From the NCBI GenBank assembly GCA_903897565.1, contig CAIUCF010000570.1, positions 1 through 20,181 of the forward strand: a stretch of DNA of 20,181 nt, written 5' to 3'. Positions 1 to 6,617 of the stretch are shown here, piece by piece. Every line of letters begins with the position of its first letter. Within the stretch, counting starts at the first letter, position 1. The stretch is from an uncultured Rhodospirillales bacterium (GTDB lineage Bacteria > Pseudomonadota > Alphaproteobacteria > ATCC43930 > CGMCC-115725). The position numbers and the translations under genes are program-made. The notes beneath the pieces were generated by a model. It saw only the letters and a list, made by a program, of their open reading frames with translations. It was not told the origin of the DNA and did no database searches.

Positions 1-204
1 AACAGGATGTCCCAGATAGGCATCCGCCTCGGCGCGCGAAGCGATGCCATAAAACCGAGCCGCCTCGCTGTGACCGAGCCCGCGCAGTTGCGGAAACACG
101 AACCACATCCAATGGGTGACCTTCCGGCCCTGCCGCAATTCGTTCTGGACCTGACTCATGATGGGTTCTTGCGCCCGCACGAAGCGATCGAGGTCGAAGT
201 CCAT
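1..204 (-). CDS. DUF1810 family protein, N-terminal part (runs off left edge)
   Basis: This is the first 68 codons of a gene reading leftwards off the window. The peptide starts MDFDLDRFVRAQEP and contains the stretch THWMWFVFPQLRGLG followed by RFYGIASRAEADAYLGHP, which I recognise as the conserved N-terminal half of the DUF1810 family. These are small soluble proteins, usually about 140 residues, of unknown biochemical role. The ATG at 204-202 is supported by an AGGAGA ribosome site at 212-217, seven bases away. It is divergent from the DUF2383 gene across a 241-base gap. The family call is from sequence memory and fairly firm; no function can be assigned. Confidence 0.85.
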   Translation of the reverse strand, partial: MDFDLDRFVRAQEPIMSQVQNELRQGRKVTHWMWFVFPQLRGLGHSEAARFYGIASRAEADAYLGHPV

Positions 205-347
205 GGCCGGATCTCCTGTGATGGTTTGGGGCGGCGTCACTGTTTCTCGACGAGAGATCCTAATTCAGCCTGGTTCTGCAAATGGACGAGAAAAGGACGA
301 TGGAAACAAGAAATGGTTCATCTGCGTCTATATGGGTTTAATTTCGA

Positions 348-355
348 AGTATAAT
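348..355. promoter_or_regulatory. AT-rich promoter zone with overlapping -10-like hexamers
   Basis: In the divergent gap 205-445 a short AT-rich stretch holds TATAAT on the plus strand at 350-355 and TATACT on the minus strand at 353-348. Neither has a convincing -35 hexamer at 16-18 bases (the plus strand offers TCTATA at 327-332). It could serve the DUF2383 gene, the DUF1810 gene, or both. Only the -10 similarity is visible. Confidence 0.35.
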
Positions 356-359
356 TTCC

Positions 360-386
360 CCGTCTCTGATCGGGATTCGGAGACGG
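360..386. repeat. Inverted repeat overlapping the candidate EcfG -35
   Basis: CCGTCTC at 360-366 and GAGACGG at 380-386 form a perfect 7-bp inverted repeat with a 13-base spacer. Its right arm overlaps the first bases of the GGAAC element at 385-389. It may be an operator or a chance hairpin; there is no T-run that would make it a terminator. Confidence 0.35.
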
Positions 387-409
387 AACGATCGCCAACT
401 TCATTTGTT
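385..409 (+). promoter_or_regulatory. Candidate EcfG (general stress sigma factor) promoter
   Basis: GGAAC at 385-389, a 16-base spacer, then TGTT at 406-409. The established alphaproteobacterial EcfG consensus is GGAAC-N16/17-CGTT, so only the first base of the -10 differs. Transcription would begin near 416, leaving a leader of about 30 bases before the ATG at 446. The downstream products (DUF2383, entericidin) are of the type often found in general-stress regulons. No experimental support is visible in sequence. Confidence 0.55.
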
Positions 410-445
410 GGAACGGAGCAACGACCGCTAACTGGAGATGCTCCG

Positions 446-898
446 ATGTCAAAACGCGAACATGATATTTCAGTTCTGAACGATCTCATCGAGGTGACGC
501 TCGACAGCGCCCATGGCTATACCGACGCCGTTCACGACGTCGCCAACCCGCATTTCAAGACGCTGTTCGGCAAGCGTGGCGTCGAGCGCAAACAGATCGC
601 GGCGACCCTGCAAACCGAGGTGCGGCGACTGCTCGGCGGCGACCCGGCGCAATCAGGGACGGTGCTCGGCAAGATCCATCGCGAGTTCATGAACCTCAAG
701 GCTGCGATTTCCGGCAGCGATGCCGGGATCGTCGCCTCGGTCGAGGCCGGCGAGGATCATATCAAGAAGCAATATGATAAGGCTCTGCAGGATCTGGCAA
801 TCTCGTCACCCGTTCGCGAGATCATCCAGGCCGCCTATGGCTCGGTGGTCGACGGCCACAATGAAATGCGCGACCTGAAGCGGCTCATTCAAGACTGA
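446..898 (+). CDS. DUF2383 / PA2169-type four-helix-bundle protein
   Basis: A 150-residue soluble, largely helical protein without signal peptide or membrane segment. It begins MSKREHDISVLNDLIEVTLD and has the pattern GYTDAV...ANPHFKTLF...R...I..L, ending in GVVDGHNEMRDLK-like helices, typical of the DUF2383 four-helix (ferritin-like) bundle; the biochemical role is unknown. The open frame extends far upstream, but the ATG at 446 is chosen because GGAG at 434-437 sits eight bases before it and the EcfG-like promoter lies just upstream. The entericidin gene follows after 66 bases and is probably co-transcribed. The family call is good; the stress role is inferred from promoter and neighbours. 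Confidence 0.85.
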   Translation: MSKREHDISVLNDLIEVTLDSAHGYTDAVHDVANPHFKTLFGKRGVERKQIAATLQTEVRRLLGGDPAQSGTVLGKIHREFMNLKAAISGSDAGIVASVEAGEDHIKKQYDKALQDLAISSPVREIIQAAYGSVVDGHNEMRDLKRLIQD

Positions 899-964
899 GG
901 CTCGACGTCCGGTCCGCCCGCTTTCCAGCCATATTCTCAAACCATACCTCCTCAAAGGTGCATC

Positions 965-1120
965 ATGGCGACCAAACGCGTTCTGCTGGCACTCACGGTA
1001 ACGGCACTGCTCGGCGTTGCCCCGCTTCTCGGCGCGTGTCACACCACTGCCGGGGCCGGCGAAGATATCTCGAAGACCGGACAGGCGATCAAGAACTCGG
1101 CCCAGCAAAATACGCCTTGA
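965..1120 (+). CDS. Entericidin A/B-like small lipoprotein
   Basis: A 51-residue protein. The N-terminus is basic (MATKR), followed by a hydrophobic stretch and the lipobox LLGAC, with the lipidated Cys at residue 25. The mature part, CHTTAGAGEDISKTGQAIKN, carries the entericidin signature in which a short amphipathic segment follows the lipid anchor. Entericidins are membrane lipoproteins whose expression is stress or stationary-phase linked. AAAGG at 954-958 precedes the ATG. It follows the DUF2383 gene at 66 bases with no promoter of its own visible. Start, stop and lipobox are clear; activity (toxic or protective) cannot be told from sequence. Confidence 0.88.
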   Translation: MATKRVLLALTVTALLGVAPLLGACHTTAGAGEDISKTGQAIKNSAQQNTP

Positions 1121-1127
1121 GGCCATT

Positions 1128-1147
1128 GGCCCGGCGATCGCCGGGCC
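1128..1147 (+). terminator. Perfect GC-rich palindrome after the entericidin gene
   Basis: GGCCCGGCGATCGCCGGGCC is a perfect 20-bp palindrome beginning eight bases after the entericidin stop. It could fold as a strong hairpin, but no T-run follows, so factor-independent termination is uncertain. The rest of the gap up to 1269 shows only minor palindromes, such as GCTCCGGAGC near 1236. Confidence 0.4.
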
Positions 1148-1269
1148 TGAAAGGGCCGCTGGAGGACCTTGCCCGCAAGGGCGGGGCGTTGGGGAAGCCA
1201 GCGCCACGGCCGTGCTATTCCTAGCCGGATTTGTCGCTCCGGAGCAAAGCTCTGGACGCCGTCAGACGT

Positions 1270-2070
1270 TCAGACCGTACGCGAGGGGATGCGAGTGGCG
1301 GGTCGGTCTGCGCGGCCCTTGCCGCTCGGCATGACCGACATATTCGCCCCGATGATCCGCAGCGCTGCTTCCGGGTCGAGAAACTCGACCATCCCGTCGA
1401 GGATCTGCAGGATTCCCTGCTGGCGCAAGCCGCGAAGGACGCGACTGATATGGACGTTCGTCACGCCCAGCGCGTCGCAGAGATGGGTCTGTGTCAACGG
1501 CAGTGCAAAATGCTCACCCGGCCGTGCCGGCAGGCGGTGGTTGAGTCGCGTGAAAAGCGAGACGACCAGAGCGACGAGTCCGTCGAGCGCGTCGCGCCGA
1601 GCCAACAGCGTCTGGTGTTCGATCAGGCGCGCACGCTGCATCGCCTGGCTTGCGGCAACGCGGTTGAACAGGGGGGGGGATTTCGGCCATGCCTCGGCGA
1701 GGCGTAGTTTTGGAATTGCGCAGAGTTCCGTATCGGTGATCGCTTCCGCCGCGTATCCGGACCGGCTGTCGGCCAGGCACCAATCCGCGAGCAAATCGCC
1801 GGGGAGAACGAAGTCGATATTGTGTCGCATGCCATCAGGCAGAATCTTGCTTAGCACGACCCAACCAGACAGCACGATATAGGCGTCGCTCTCGATATCG
1901 CCCTGCCGAAAGATCGTCGCGCCGGCTTTGAACCCCCGTGACGCGGCGCGCAACGGCGGCTGCTGGCGCCCGCCTGACTCTCCCCGCAACACGCAGCCTT
2001 CTTCCTGCTCGAGCCGACAGATGCTGCAGCGATCGAGGGCTCCATTCGGTATTCCCGGCTCAACAGTCAT
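1270..2070 (-). CDS. Crp/Fnr family regulator with FNR-like cysteine pattern
   Basis: A 266-residue protein with the cyclic-nucleotide-binding-like beta barrel (about 45-130: FKAGATIFRQGD, IVLSGWVVLSKIL, NIDFVLPGDLLADW) and a winged HTH (about 188-222, LPLTQTHLCDALGVTNVHISRVL). Cys15, Cys18 and Cys26 give C-x2-C-x7-C, the spacing of the FnrL/FixK-type N-terminal cluster, and Cys117 in ELCAIP aligns with the fourth FNR cluster ligand (MVCEIP in E. coli FNR). It may therefore bind an oxygen-labile 4Fe-4S cluster. The recognition helix reads NVHISR rather than VETISR, so its DNA target probably differs from the classical FNR box. The ATG at 2070 has AGGAGGG at 2075-2081. A run of nine C codes Ser-Pro-Pro at 1671-1679. 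It lies 237 bases after the cytochrome gene on the same strand. Confidence 0.9.
   Translation of the reverse strand: MTVEPGIPNGALDRCSICRLEQEEGCVLRGESGGRQQPPLRAASRGFKAGATIFRQGDIESDAYIVLSGWVVLSKILPDGMRHNIDFVLPGDLLADWCLADSRSGYAAEAITDTELCAIPKLRLAEAWPKSPPLFNRVAASQAMQRARLIEHQTLLARRDALDGLVALVVSLFTRLNHRLPARPGEHFALPLTQTHLCDALGVTNVHISRVLRGLRQQGILQILDGMVEFLDPEAALRIIGANMSVMPSGKGRADRPATRIPSRTV
1671..1679. repeat. G9 homopolymer inside the Crp/Fnr gene
   Basis: Nine G on the plus strand (C9 in the coding strand) fall in the segment encoding KSPPLF. The frame is intact on both sides when compared with the paralogue at 8770-9621 (RYPALF at the same place), so the assembled length is the functional one. It is the longest mononucleotide run I noticed. 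Confidence 0.9.
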
Positions 2071-2197
2071 CGCGCCCTCCTGACGACGCCGCTCGGTCGA
2101 CCTTCCGCCGTCATGGACTCGCGCGCTCCATTTGGTAATGCGGCGACGATGACGCAGGATTATCTAACCGGGCCGAAGCATCGGGGCGCAGGCTCGG

Positions 2198-2203
2198 ATT
2201 ATA
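2198..2203 (-). promoter_or_regulatory. Candidate -10 (TATAAT) for the first Crp/Fnr gene
   Basis: A perfect TATAAT reads leftwards at 2203-2198 in the 237-base gap between the cytochrome gene and the Crp/Fnr gene. No clear -35 lies 17 bases upstream, so an activator would be needed or the match is chance. A second near-match, GATAAT, lies at 2164-2159. The gap holds no gene I can support. Confidence 0.35.
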
Positions 2204-2307
2204 CTTGGGCAGTTCCACCTATCGCGATCGCAGTACCCATCGCACGCGGTGCGGGGCAGGAGACCGACGCAACCCGACGAATGCCGGATCGCGCCGATCG
2301 CCGGGCA

Positions 2308-2724
2308 CTACTCGGTCGCGAGGACGTAATCGATCAGCTGTTCGGCGTCCTGCTCGCTGACGGGCGCCCGAAACGTGGCGGGAGGCATCTTCCGCGTCCC
2401 CCAGTGGTGGGGCACGCCCTTGATCCCGGTGCCCTTGGTGACGACGCGGATCAGCATCGGCCGGGCGTTCTCGAGGCCCTGGAAGCGCTTCGCGATATCG
2501 TGAAACGAGGGGCCGATCGAATCGCCGTTCGTCTTGTGGCACTCGAAGCAGCCTTTGGCTTTTGCCAGGTCCGCTGCGTCGCCGGCGAAGGCCTGGCCGC
2601 CGAACAACATGGCCACGACAACTGCCCATGCCAGAGGTTTCACGAATCCAGGCAAAGTCACCTCATCGATCGTGACGTGATCGGTGAACAGTCTCGTATA
2701 TGGCGTTTGCATGTCTGCTTGCAT
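2308..2724 (-). CDS. Small class I cytochrome c, membrane-associated or periplasmic
   Basis: A 138-residue protein. Residues about 30-47 form a hydrophobic export segment ending AFA|G, followed by a single class I cytochrome c domain. The heme motif is CFECH (Cys59, Cys62, His63) and the likely sixth ligand is Met113 in RKMPPATF. It would carry electrons in the periplasm or on the outer face of the inner membrane. The ATG at 2724 has GGAG six to nine bases upstream, but it leaves about 28 residues before the hydrophobic segment, unusually long for a signal peptide. A start nearer residue 22-24 (GTG or TTG, preceded by a GAGG) is possible. A symmetric TTAA-containing dyad lies about 165 bases upstream. 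Confidence 0.87.
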   Translation of the reverse strand: MQADMQTPYTRLFTDHVTIDEVTLPGFVKPLAWAVVVAMLFGGQAFAGDAADLAKAKGCFECHKTNGDSIGPSFHDIAKRFQGLENARPMLIRVVTKGTGIKGVPHHWGTRKMPPATFRAPVSEQDAEQLIDYVLATE

Positions 2725-2880
2725 GATCGCTTCTCCTCTGGATGGTCGCGTTGCGGAAATGAGCTGCGCTTGCCAGAGCAGGGAGGACTTGTCGGCATTC
2801 CTCGAAAAGCCCCTCAGGCCTGGCACGGATCCGATCTCGGACCTGTTGGTGTGAGGATTCGCAGCTTCGCGACGATGCCG

Positions 2881-2898
2881 CCTTAATCGTGGTTAAGG
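2881..2898. promoter_or_regulatory. Crp/Fnr-like dyad upstream of the cytochrome gene
   Basis: CCTTAATCGTGGTTAAGG has perfect 6-bp arms (CCTTAA/TTAAGG). Read as an FNR/FixK-type site it is TTAAT-N4-GTTAA, 7 of 10 against TTGAT-N4-ATCAA. Its first eight bases are identical to the phasin-promoter site at 6102-6109. It lies between the patatin stop and the cytochrome start, 165 bases from the latter. No good -10 is seen at the expected distance, so this is suggestive only. Confidence 0.4.
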
Positions 2899-2932
2899 CC
2901 GTGGCCGATTTGGGATGCGCTGCGGCCTGCGG

Positions 2933-4168
2933 TCACAATCGGCCATCGACGGCGACGTCGAAGGTGAACACGCCCTCGACGCTGTCGTCGCCGCTCGGCT
3001 GGAAGATTTCCGGGTGCCGCAAGGTCCGCACGGCGTCGTGATACCCGGCGCTCCAGTGATCGGTCATCATGAGGTGGGAAAATTCGAAATCCTTGATCGA
3101 ACCCTCGAGATGTTTGGCGTGATAAATCAGTTGGATGATATTGAAGCTCTTTTTCCGGGACTGATGTTCGAGCACCTTGGCGGCCGGGATTTCGCGCAGC
3201 GCCGGCGGTAGCCCGGCGAGCAGATCCGCCACCGCGTTTCGGAGCCGCTGGGCCTTCTTGAACTCATCGCTGCTGGCGCGCGTCCTGCTCGAATACTGGA
3301 TCTCCTTCTGGCGGGTGATCGCCTCGGCCAGATTGTTGGGCGCGTCGCCGCGGGCGCTCCAGAGGTCGACCTGGAAGATCAGGGTGTCTTTCTGCGGTTC
3401 GCTCGCCACGACCCATTGCAGCGGGGTGTTGGAGACGATGCCGCCGTCCCAGTAAAGCTCGCCATCGACCTCGACCGGCGGGAAGCCCGGCGGCAGCGCC
3501 GCGCTCGCCAGGATGTGGTCGGTGCGGATGACGTCGGTCAGGGTGTCGAAATAAATGAAATTGCCGCTCCGGATGTTGACGGCGCCGATGCTGAGGCGGG
3601 TCTCGCCGCTGTTTAGCCTTCCGAAATCGACCAGGCGCTTCAGCGTCTCGGCCAGGGGCGACATATCGTAGAAACTGGTCGCCCCGTCGCCATCGGCGGG
3701 GCGAGCCCAGGGCGGGACCATCCGGGGCGTGTAGAGGCCTGGGACACCCAGTGTCGCTGCGGACAAGGCGCTGAGGTGATTGAGCCACGCCTGACCTATC
3801 TCGGTGCGGGCCTCCGCGGTCAAACTGTCGAGGCAGCTCAGGGGAGGGCTCTGGGCGGTCACTTCCTGCCAGAACTGCCGGATCTTGGCGACCCGTTCCG
3901 CCGGCTTATTCCCGGCGATCAGCGCTGCGTTGATCGCGCCGATCGAAATCCCGGCTACCCAGGTCGGGTGGAGAGCCGCCTCGGCCAAGGCTTGATAGAC
4001 GCCGCCCTGGTAGGAGCCGAGCGCGCCGCCGCCCTGAAGCACGAGCGCGATCTCCTCGAATGGCGGAGGGTCGAGATTCAGATGGGATTTCAGGAATGGC
4101 CGAATATCGGCCTGCGGCTTCACGGCAGGAAGGGTGGTGCGTCGTGCGTCGGACCGATGTCGGGGCAT
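2933..4168 (-). CDS. Patatin-like phospholipase with C-terminal DUF3734
   Basis: A 411-residue protein. The patatin domain has the oxyanion-hole motif GGGALG (46-51), the nucleophile elbow GISIG (Ser75), and the catalytic Asp in DGG (Asp241), so the Ser-Asp dyad is complete. The remaining ~150 residues, ending in segments such as FEFSHLMMTDHWSAGYHDA, match the DUF3734 extension of a bacterial patatin subfamily. There is no signal peptide, so it is probably a cytoplasmic or granule/membrane-surface lipid acyl hydrolase. From general knowledge, relatives often sit near hydroxybutyrate-metabolism genes; here it lies 93 bases downstream of the PHA depolymerase gene on the same strand. The ATG at 4168 has only a weak ribosome site. 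The substrate is unknown. Confidence 0.9.
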   Translation of the reverse strand: MPRHRSDARRTTLPAVKPQADIRPFLKSHLNLDPPPFEEIALVLQGGGALGSYQGGVYQALAEAALHPTWVAGISIGAINAALIAGNKPAERVAKIRQFWQEVTAQSPPLSCLDSLTAEARTEIGQAWLNHLSALSAATLGVPGLYTPRMVPPWARPADGDGATSFYDMSPLAETLKRLVDFGRLNSGETRLSIGAVNIRSGNFIYFDTLTDVIRTDHILASAALPPGFPPVEVDGELYWDGGIVSNTPLQWVVASEPQKDTLIFQVDLWSARGDAPNNLAEAITRQKEIQYSSRTRASSDEFKKAQRLRNAVADLLAGLPPALREIPAAKVLEHQSRKKSFNIIQLIYHAKHLEGSIKDFEFSHLMMTDHWSAGYHDAVRTLRHPEIFQPSGDDSVEGVFTFDVAVDGRL

Positions 4169-4261
4169 TGTCTGCTTTCGCGTATTTCGGATGGGTAAAG
4201 ACCCCAGCGCCGATGGCGTGCGCCGTCGCTATCCGGAGCAAATGGGTAGGGAGCCGGGGTG

Positions 4262-5380
4262 TCAGCAATAGATGCCGATTCGTCCCTGGGCCTCTCGCTC
4301 TCGAATGAAGGCGCGGATCGCGGGAAGGATCGCCGTGCGCCAGCTATGTCCGTGGAACAGGCCGAAATGGCCGATGCCGTCCTGGCGGAGGTGATTACGG
4401 TCCGCGGCCCGGATCGACGAGCAGAGAGCGTGGGCGATTTCGGTCTGACCGGGCGCCGCGATGTCGTCCTGTTCGCCTTCGATCGTGAAGAGACCCATCT
4501 CGGTGATGGTTGACGGGTCGACGGGGAGACCCCGCCAGCGGAGGTGGCCCGTCGCCAGCGTGCGGGCGTGAAATACCGTCTCGATTGTATCGAGGAAGAA
4601 CTCGCCAGGGACCGCGACCGGCGACAGTAGCGCCTCGAGAAATGGATGACCCTTTGGGTCACGCCCGTCATCGACCATCAGCTTTTGGAACAACTCGCCC
4701 CGTTCGATGACATGCCGCCCGAGATAGGCGAGGAGCATCGTCTCCTGAAGGGATGCGGCGTAGACGGACCGACCCGCTCCCGCGAAGGCCTCCGGGACCA
4801 TCGACAAGACGTTGGCTTCGAACCAGTCCGGGTGATGGCCCAGGATGAGCAGGTCGATGCGGCTCGGATTGAGGCGGGTGTCAAGTTTTGCGCCGAGCAA
4901 CGTCAGCGAGACCGGTCGCGCGTCATCGGCCGAAGCGGCGAGAACCGCAGCCGCGGCCAGCGCCGGCAGCCCGGACTGGCATAGGGCGATCAAATGCGTG
5001 CCGGGCCCGAGCACCTGAAGTGAGTCGACGACGGCGGTGATATTGTCTTCGAGGCGAAAGGCTCCGCTTTCGGCGGCGATCTCCGTGGGATCAGTCCAGG
5101 TGAGGACGTGAACATCGAAATCGTCGAGCAGTCCCATCAGCATATCGTGCAGCAGCTGCGGCCGGACGCCGGAGAGCGGAGCGATGACGAGGACCCGCGG
5201 CGCCGACCCGCATCCTGGCCGAACCAGGCGGATCAGCGAATAGAAGGGGGTGCGCGCGCGCACGACCTCTCGCACCGGGAGCAGCCGACCGTGCAGATTT
5301 ATGTGCGTCGAGACGACCCGCTGCGGCGGTTGTGAGGCCCATGTCCCCGCATTGGCCTCGGCTGTCATGGCCATGATCAT
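4262..5380 (-). CDS. phaZ: Intracellular polyhydroxyalkanoate depolymerase
   Basis: A 372-residue alpha/beta hydrolase without signal peptide. It matches the intracellular PHB depolymerase family: early THINLHGRLLPVREVV, TWTDP, and a nucleophile motif ALCQSG with Cys134 in place of Ser, as in the Cys-type depolymerases typified by Ralstonia PhaZ1 (Cys-Asp-His). The matching acid is Asp305 or Asp306 in EGEQDDIAAPGQT and the base is His338 in GIGHFGLFHG. It would hydrolyse stored PHB in the cytoplasm to 3-hydroxybutyrate units. The frame opens at a GTG at 5395, but the ATG at 5380 is preferred because GGAGGG lies seven bases before it. It is followed by the patatin gene and preceded, 133 bases away on the same strand, by the host-attachment-family gene. 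Confidence 0.9.
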   Translation of the reverse strand: MIMAMTAEANAGTWASQPPQRVVSTHINLHGRLLPVREVVRARTPFYSLIRLVRPGCGSAPRVLVIAPLSGVRPQLLHDMLMGLLDDFDVHVLTWTDPTEIAAESGAFRLEDNITAVVDSLQVLGPGTHLIALCQSGLPALAAAAVLAASADDARPVSLTLLGAKLDTRLNPSRIDLLILGHHPDWFEANVLSMVPEAFAGAGRSVYAASLQETMLLAYLGRHVIERGELFQKLMVDDGRDPKGHPFLEALLSPVAVPGEFFLDTIETVFHARTLATGHLRWRGLPVDPSTITEMGLFTIEGEQDDIAAPGQTEIAHALCSSIRAADRNHLRQDGIGHFGLFHGHSWRTAILPAIRAFIREREAQGRIGIYC

Positions 5381-5513
5381 CAGCGCGCCCTCCACGAGAG
5401 GCGCGACCGGCGTCCTGAACCCTTCGTCGCGCCATGAACTCGAGCGACATTACGGCCGGGCCGAATGCCGGCGCCTTAACCCATGTGCAGGGGCTCGACG
5501 CCGGACTGCGACG

Positions 5514-5969
5514 TCAGGTCAGGCGCGTCCGCGGGATCTGCGACAGGCGTTCACGCAGATCGGCTTCGCCGAGCTTGCACAGATCCTTGTGGTATTCCCC
5601 GACGAGTTTCGTCTGCGCGCGGCCGTTCAGGCCCGACTTGATCGCCGTCGCGATTTTTGCCGGCGCGACCAAGACGAGTTCGCCGAACGCGGAATCCGAC
5701 GTGGGGTCATTGATGACCTCGGCGACGGCGGTCGCAAAATCCAGCTTCGCCTTTTGGTGGCGATCGACCCGGGGCTCGATGGCATGACGCGTGGCGCCGA
5801 CGCTTTCGACGCCGCGTCCGGGGCGCTCGCCGCCAAGATCATGGCTGTCGAGAGACGCGGAGATGGAATCCAGCGCGGAGATCGGCGCGTATCCGGCCGG
5901 GCCGTGGGCCATGATCCGGGCATGGCCGCCATCGGCGATGACGAACCAGGTAATGGTGTTCGAACTCAT
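5514..5969 (-). CDS. Host attachment protein family (AtsE-like)
   Basis: A 151-residue soluble protein. The N-terminus NTITWFVIADGGHARIM and the C-terminal half (FATAVAEVIND...ELVLVAPAKIATAIKSGLN...KTKLVGEYHKDLCKLGEADLRERL-like) are characteristic of the family annotated as 'required for attachment to host cells'. No export signal is present, so a direct surface adhesin role is doubtful; the family fold resembles release-factor-like domains and its biochemical role is unsettled. AGGAGA precedes the ATG at 5969 (an upstream in-frame start near 5990 lacks a ribosome site). It is divergent from the phasin operon across 261 bases that hold an FNR/FixK-type box usable in both directions. Confidence 0.85.
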   Translation of the reverse strand: MSSNTITWFVIADGGHARIMAHGPAGYAPISALDSISASLDSHDLGGERPGRGVESVGATRHAIEPRVDRHQKAKLDFATAVAEVINDPTSDSAFGELVLVAPAKIATAIKSGLNGRAQTKLVGEYHKDLCKLGEADLRERLSQIPRTRLT

Positions 5970-6103
5970 TCGCGGTCTCCTGTGAGTCAAGTTTCAGCGG
6001 GCGACGCCCGATCTGCCATCGTGTCCTGATCCAATGGATTGCGATCGTACGCTTTCTTCGAGTGTCACTCGCTCCCGTATGCGCGCGGCCCCGATCATGC
6101 GCC

Positions 6104-6117
6104 TTAATCTCGATCAA
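6104..6117. promoter_or_regulatory. FNR/FixK-type box upstream of phasin-phaC
   Basis: TTAATCTCGATCAA fits TTGAT-N4-ATCAA at 9 of 10 positions. A -10-like TATATC lies at 6143-6148; with a start near 6152-6155 the box centre (6110.5) falls at about -41.5 to -44.5, close to the class II activator position. In the other direction it could serve the host-attachment gene, where CATACG at 6081-6076 is only a weak -10. The match and spacing are seen; regulator identity and oxygen control are inferred. The third Crp/Fnr protein of this window has the matching recognition-helix type. Confidence 0.6.
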
Positions 6118-6230
6118 TGCGCTGTTTCGAATCCCTTTGCCTTATATCGGCACCGTTGGCACGGTCGGGCCTGACCCGTGGTGGGGCCCGCTGCCAGCAG
6201 CCGTTTGCATCTCCAGCGGAGAGCCAAGTG

Positions 6231-6617
6231 ATGTCGTTCGCAAAACAGGCCGGCGTCGATCCCGGCGGCGTAGAGATCCCTCCCCTCTCCGATCTCGCCG
6301 GATTCGGGACCCGCGGCGCTGCCTCGCTCGCGCGGGCCGGGGAGATTGTTGCGCGTACCACGACGACTGTGTGGCAGAAGCAGGCTGACTTTATCCGGCA
6401 TGAGACGACCGCGGCGGTGACCGGCCTCGCTGCCACCGCGGCGCAGGGCGATCCGGCCGAGATCGCGTCCTTCTGGGTCGAGCGTACGCGCCTCGGAGTC
6501 GAGACGGCGATCCGCGACGCCCGCGAGATCAACGATGTACTCCGCCGGGGCTGTTGGGAAATGCTGTCGCTCTATGCCGGGCTTTGGGTGCCAAACGGCG
6601 GGCAGCGGGAGAAATGA
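6231..6617 (+). CDS. Phasin family PHA granule protein
   Basis: A 128-residue protein. The central and C-terminal parts are helical and amphipathic (LARAGEIVARTTTTVWQKQADFIRHE, then SFWVERTRLGVETAIRDAREIND), as in phasins, which coat PHA granules and limit their coalescence. The N-terminal 30 residues are Gly/Pro rich. The ATG at 6231 is chosen because GGAGAG lies seven bases upstream; earlier in-frame codons back to 6117 have no ribosome site and overlap the promoter. Its stop overlaps the start of the PHA synthase gene (ATGA), so the two are translationally coupled. The FNR/FixK-type promoter lies about 77-130 bases upstream. The family call rests on helix pattern and location more than on a strict motif. 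Confidence 0.82.
   Translation: MSFAKQAGVDPGGVEIPPLSDLAGFGTRGAASLARAGEIVARTTTTVWQKQADFIRHETTAAVTGLAATAAQGDPAEIASFWVERTRLGVETAIRDAREINDVLRRGCWEMLSLYAGLWVPNGGQREK

Noticed and set aside
410..434. Second GGAAC upstream of the DUF2383 gene
   Set aside because: No GTT at 16-18 bases downstream, unlike the GGAAC at 385-389.
1251..1274. Imperfect stem-loop (TCTGGACG/CGTTCAGA) at the end of the first Crp/Fnr gene
   Set aside because: Short, needs a G-U pair and lacks a T-run; too weak to call a terminator.
2113..2886. 257-residue plus-strand open frame over the cytochrome gene
   Set aside because: The minus strand has a clear cytochrome c with heme motif, export segment and ribosome site; the plus frame has no recognisable domain.
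5476..5489. Possible FNR-type half-site (CCTTAAC) upstream of phaZ
   Set aside because: The second half (GTGCA) matches poorly, about 5 of 10 overall.
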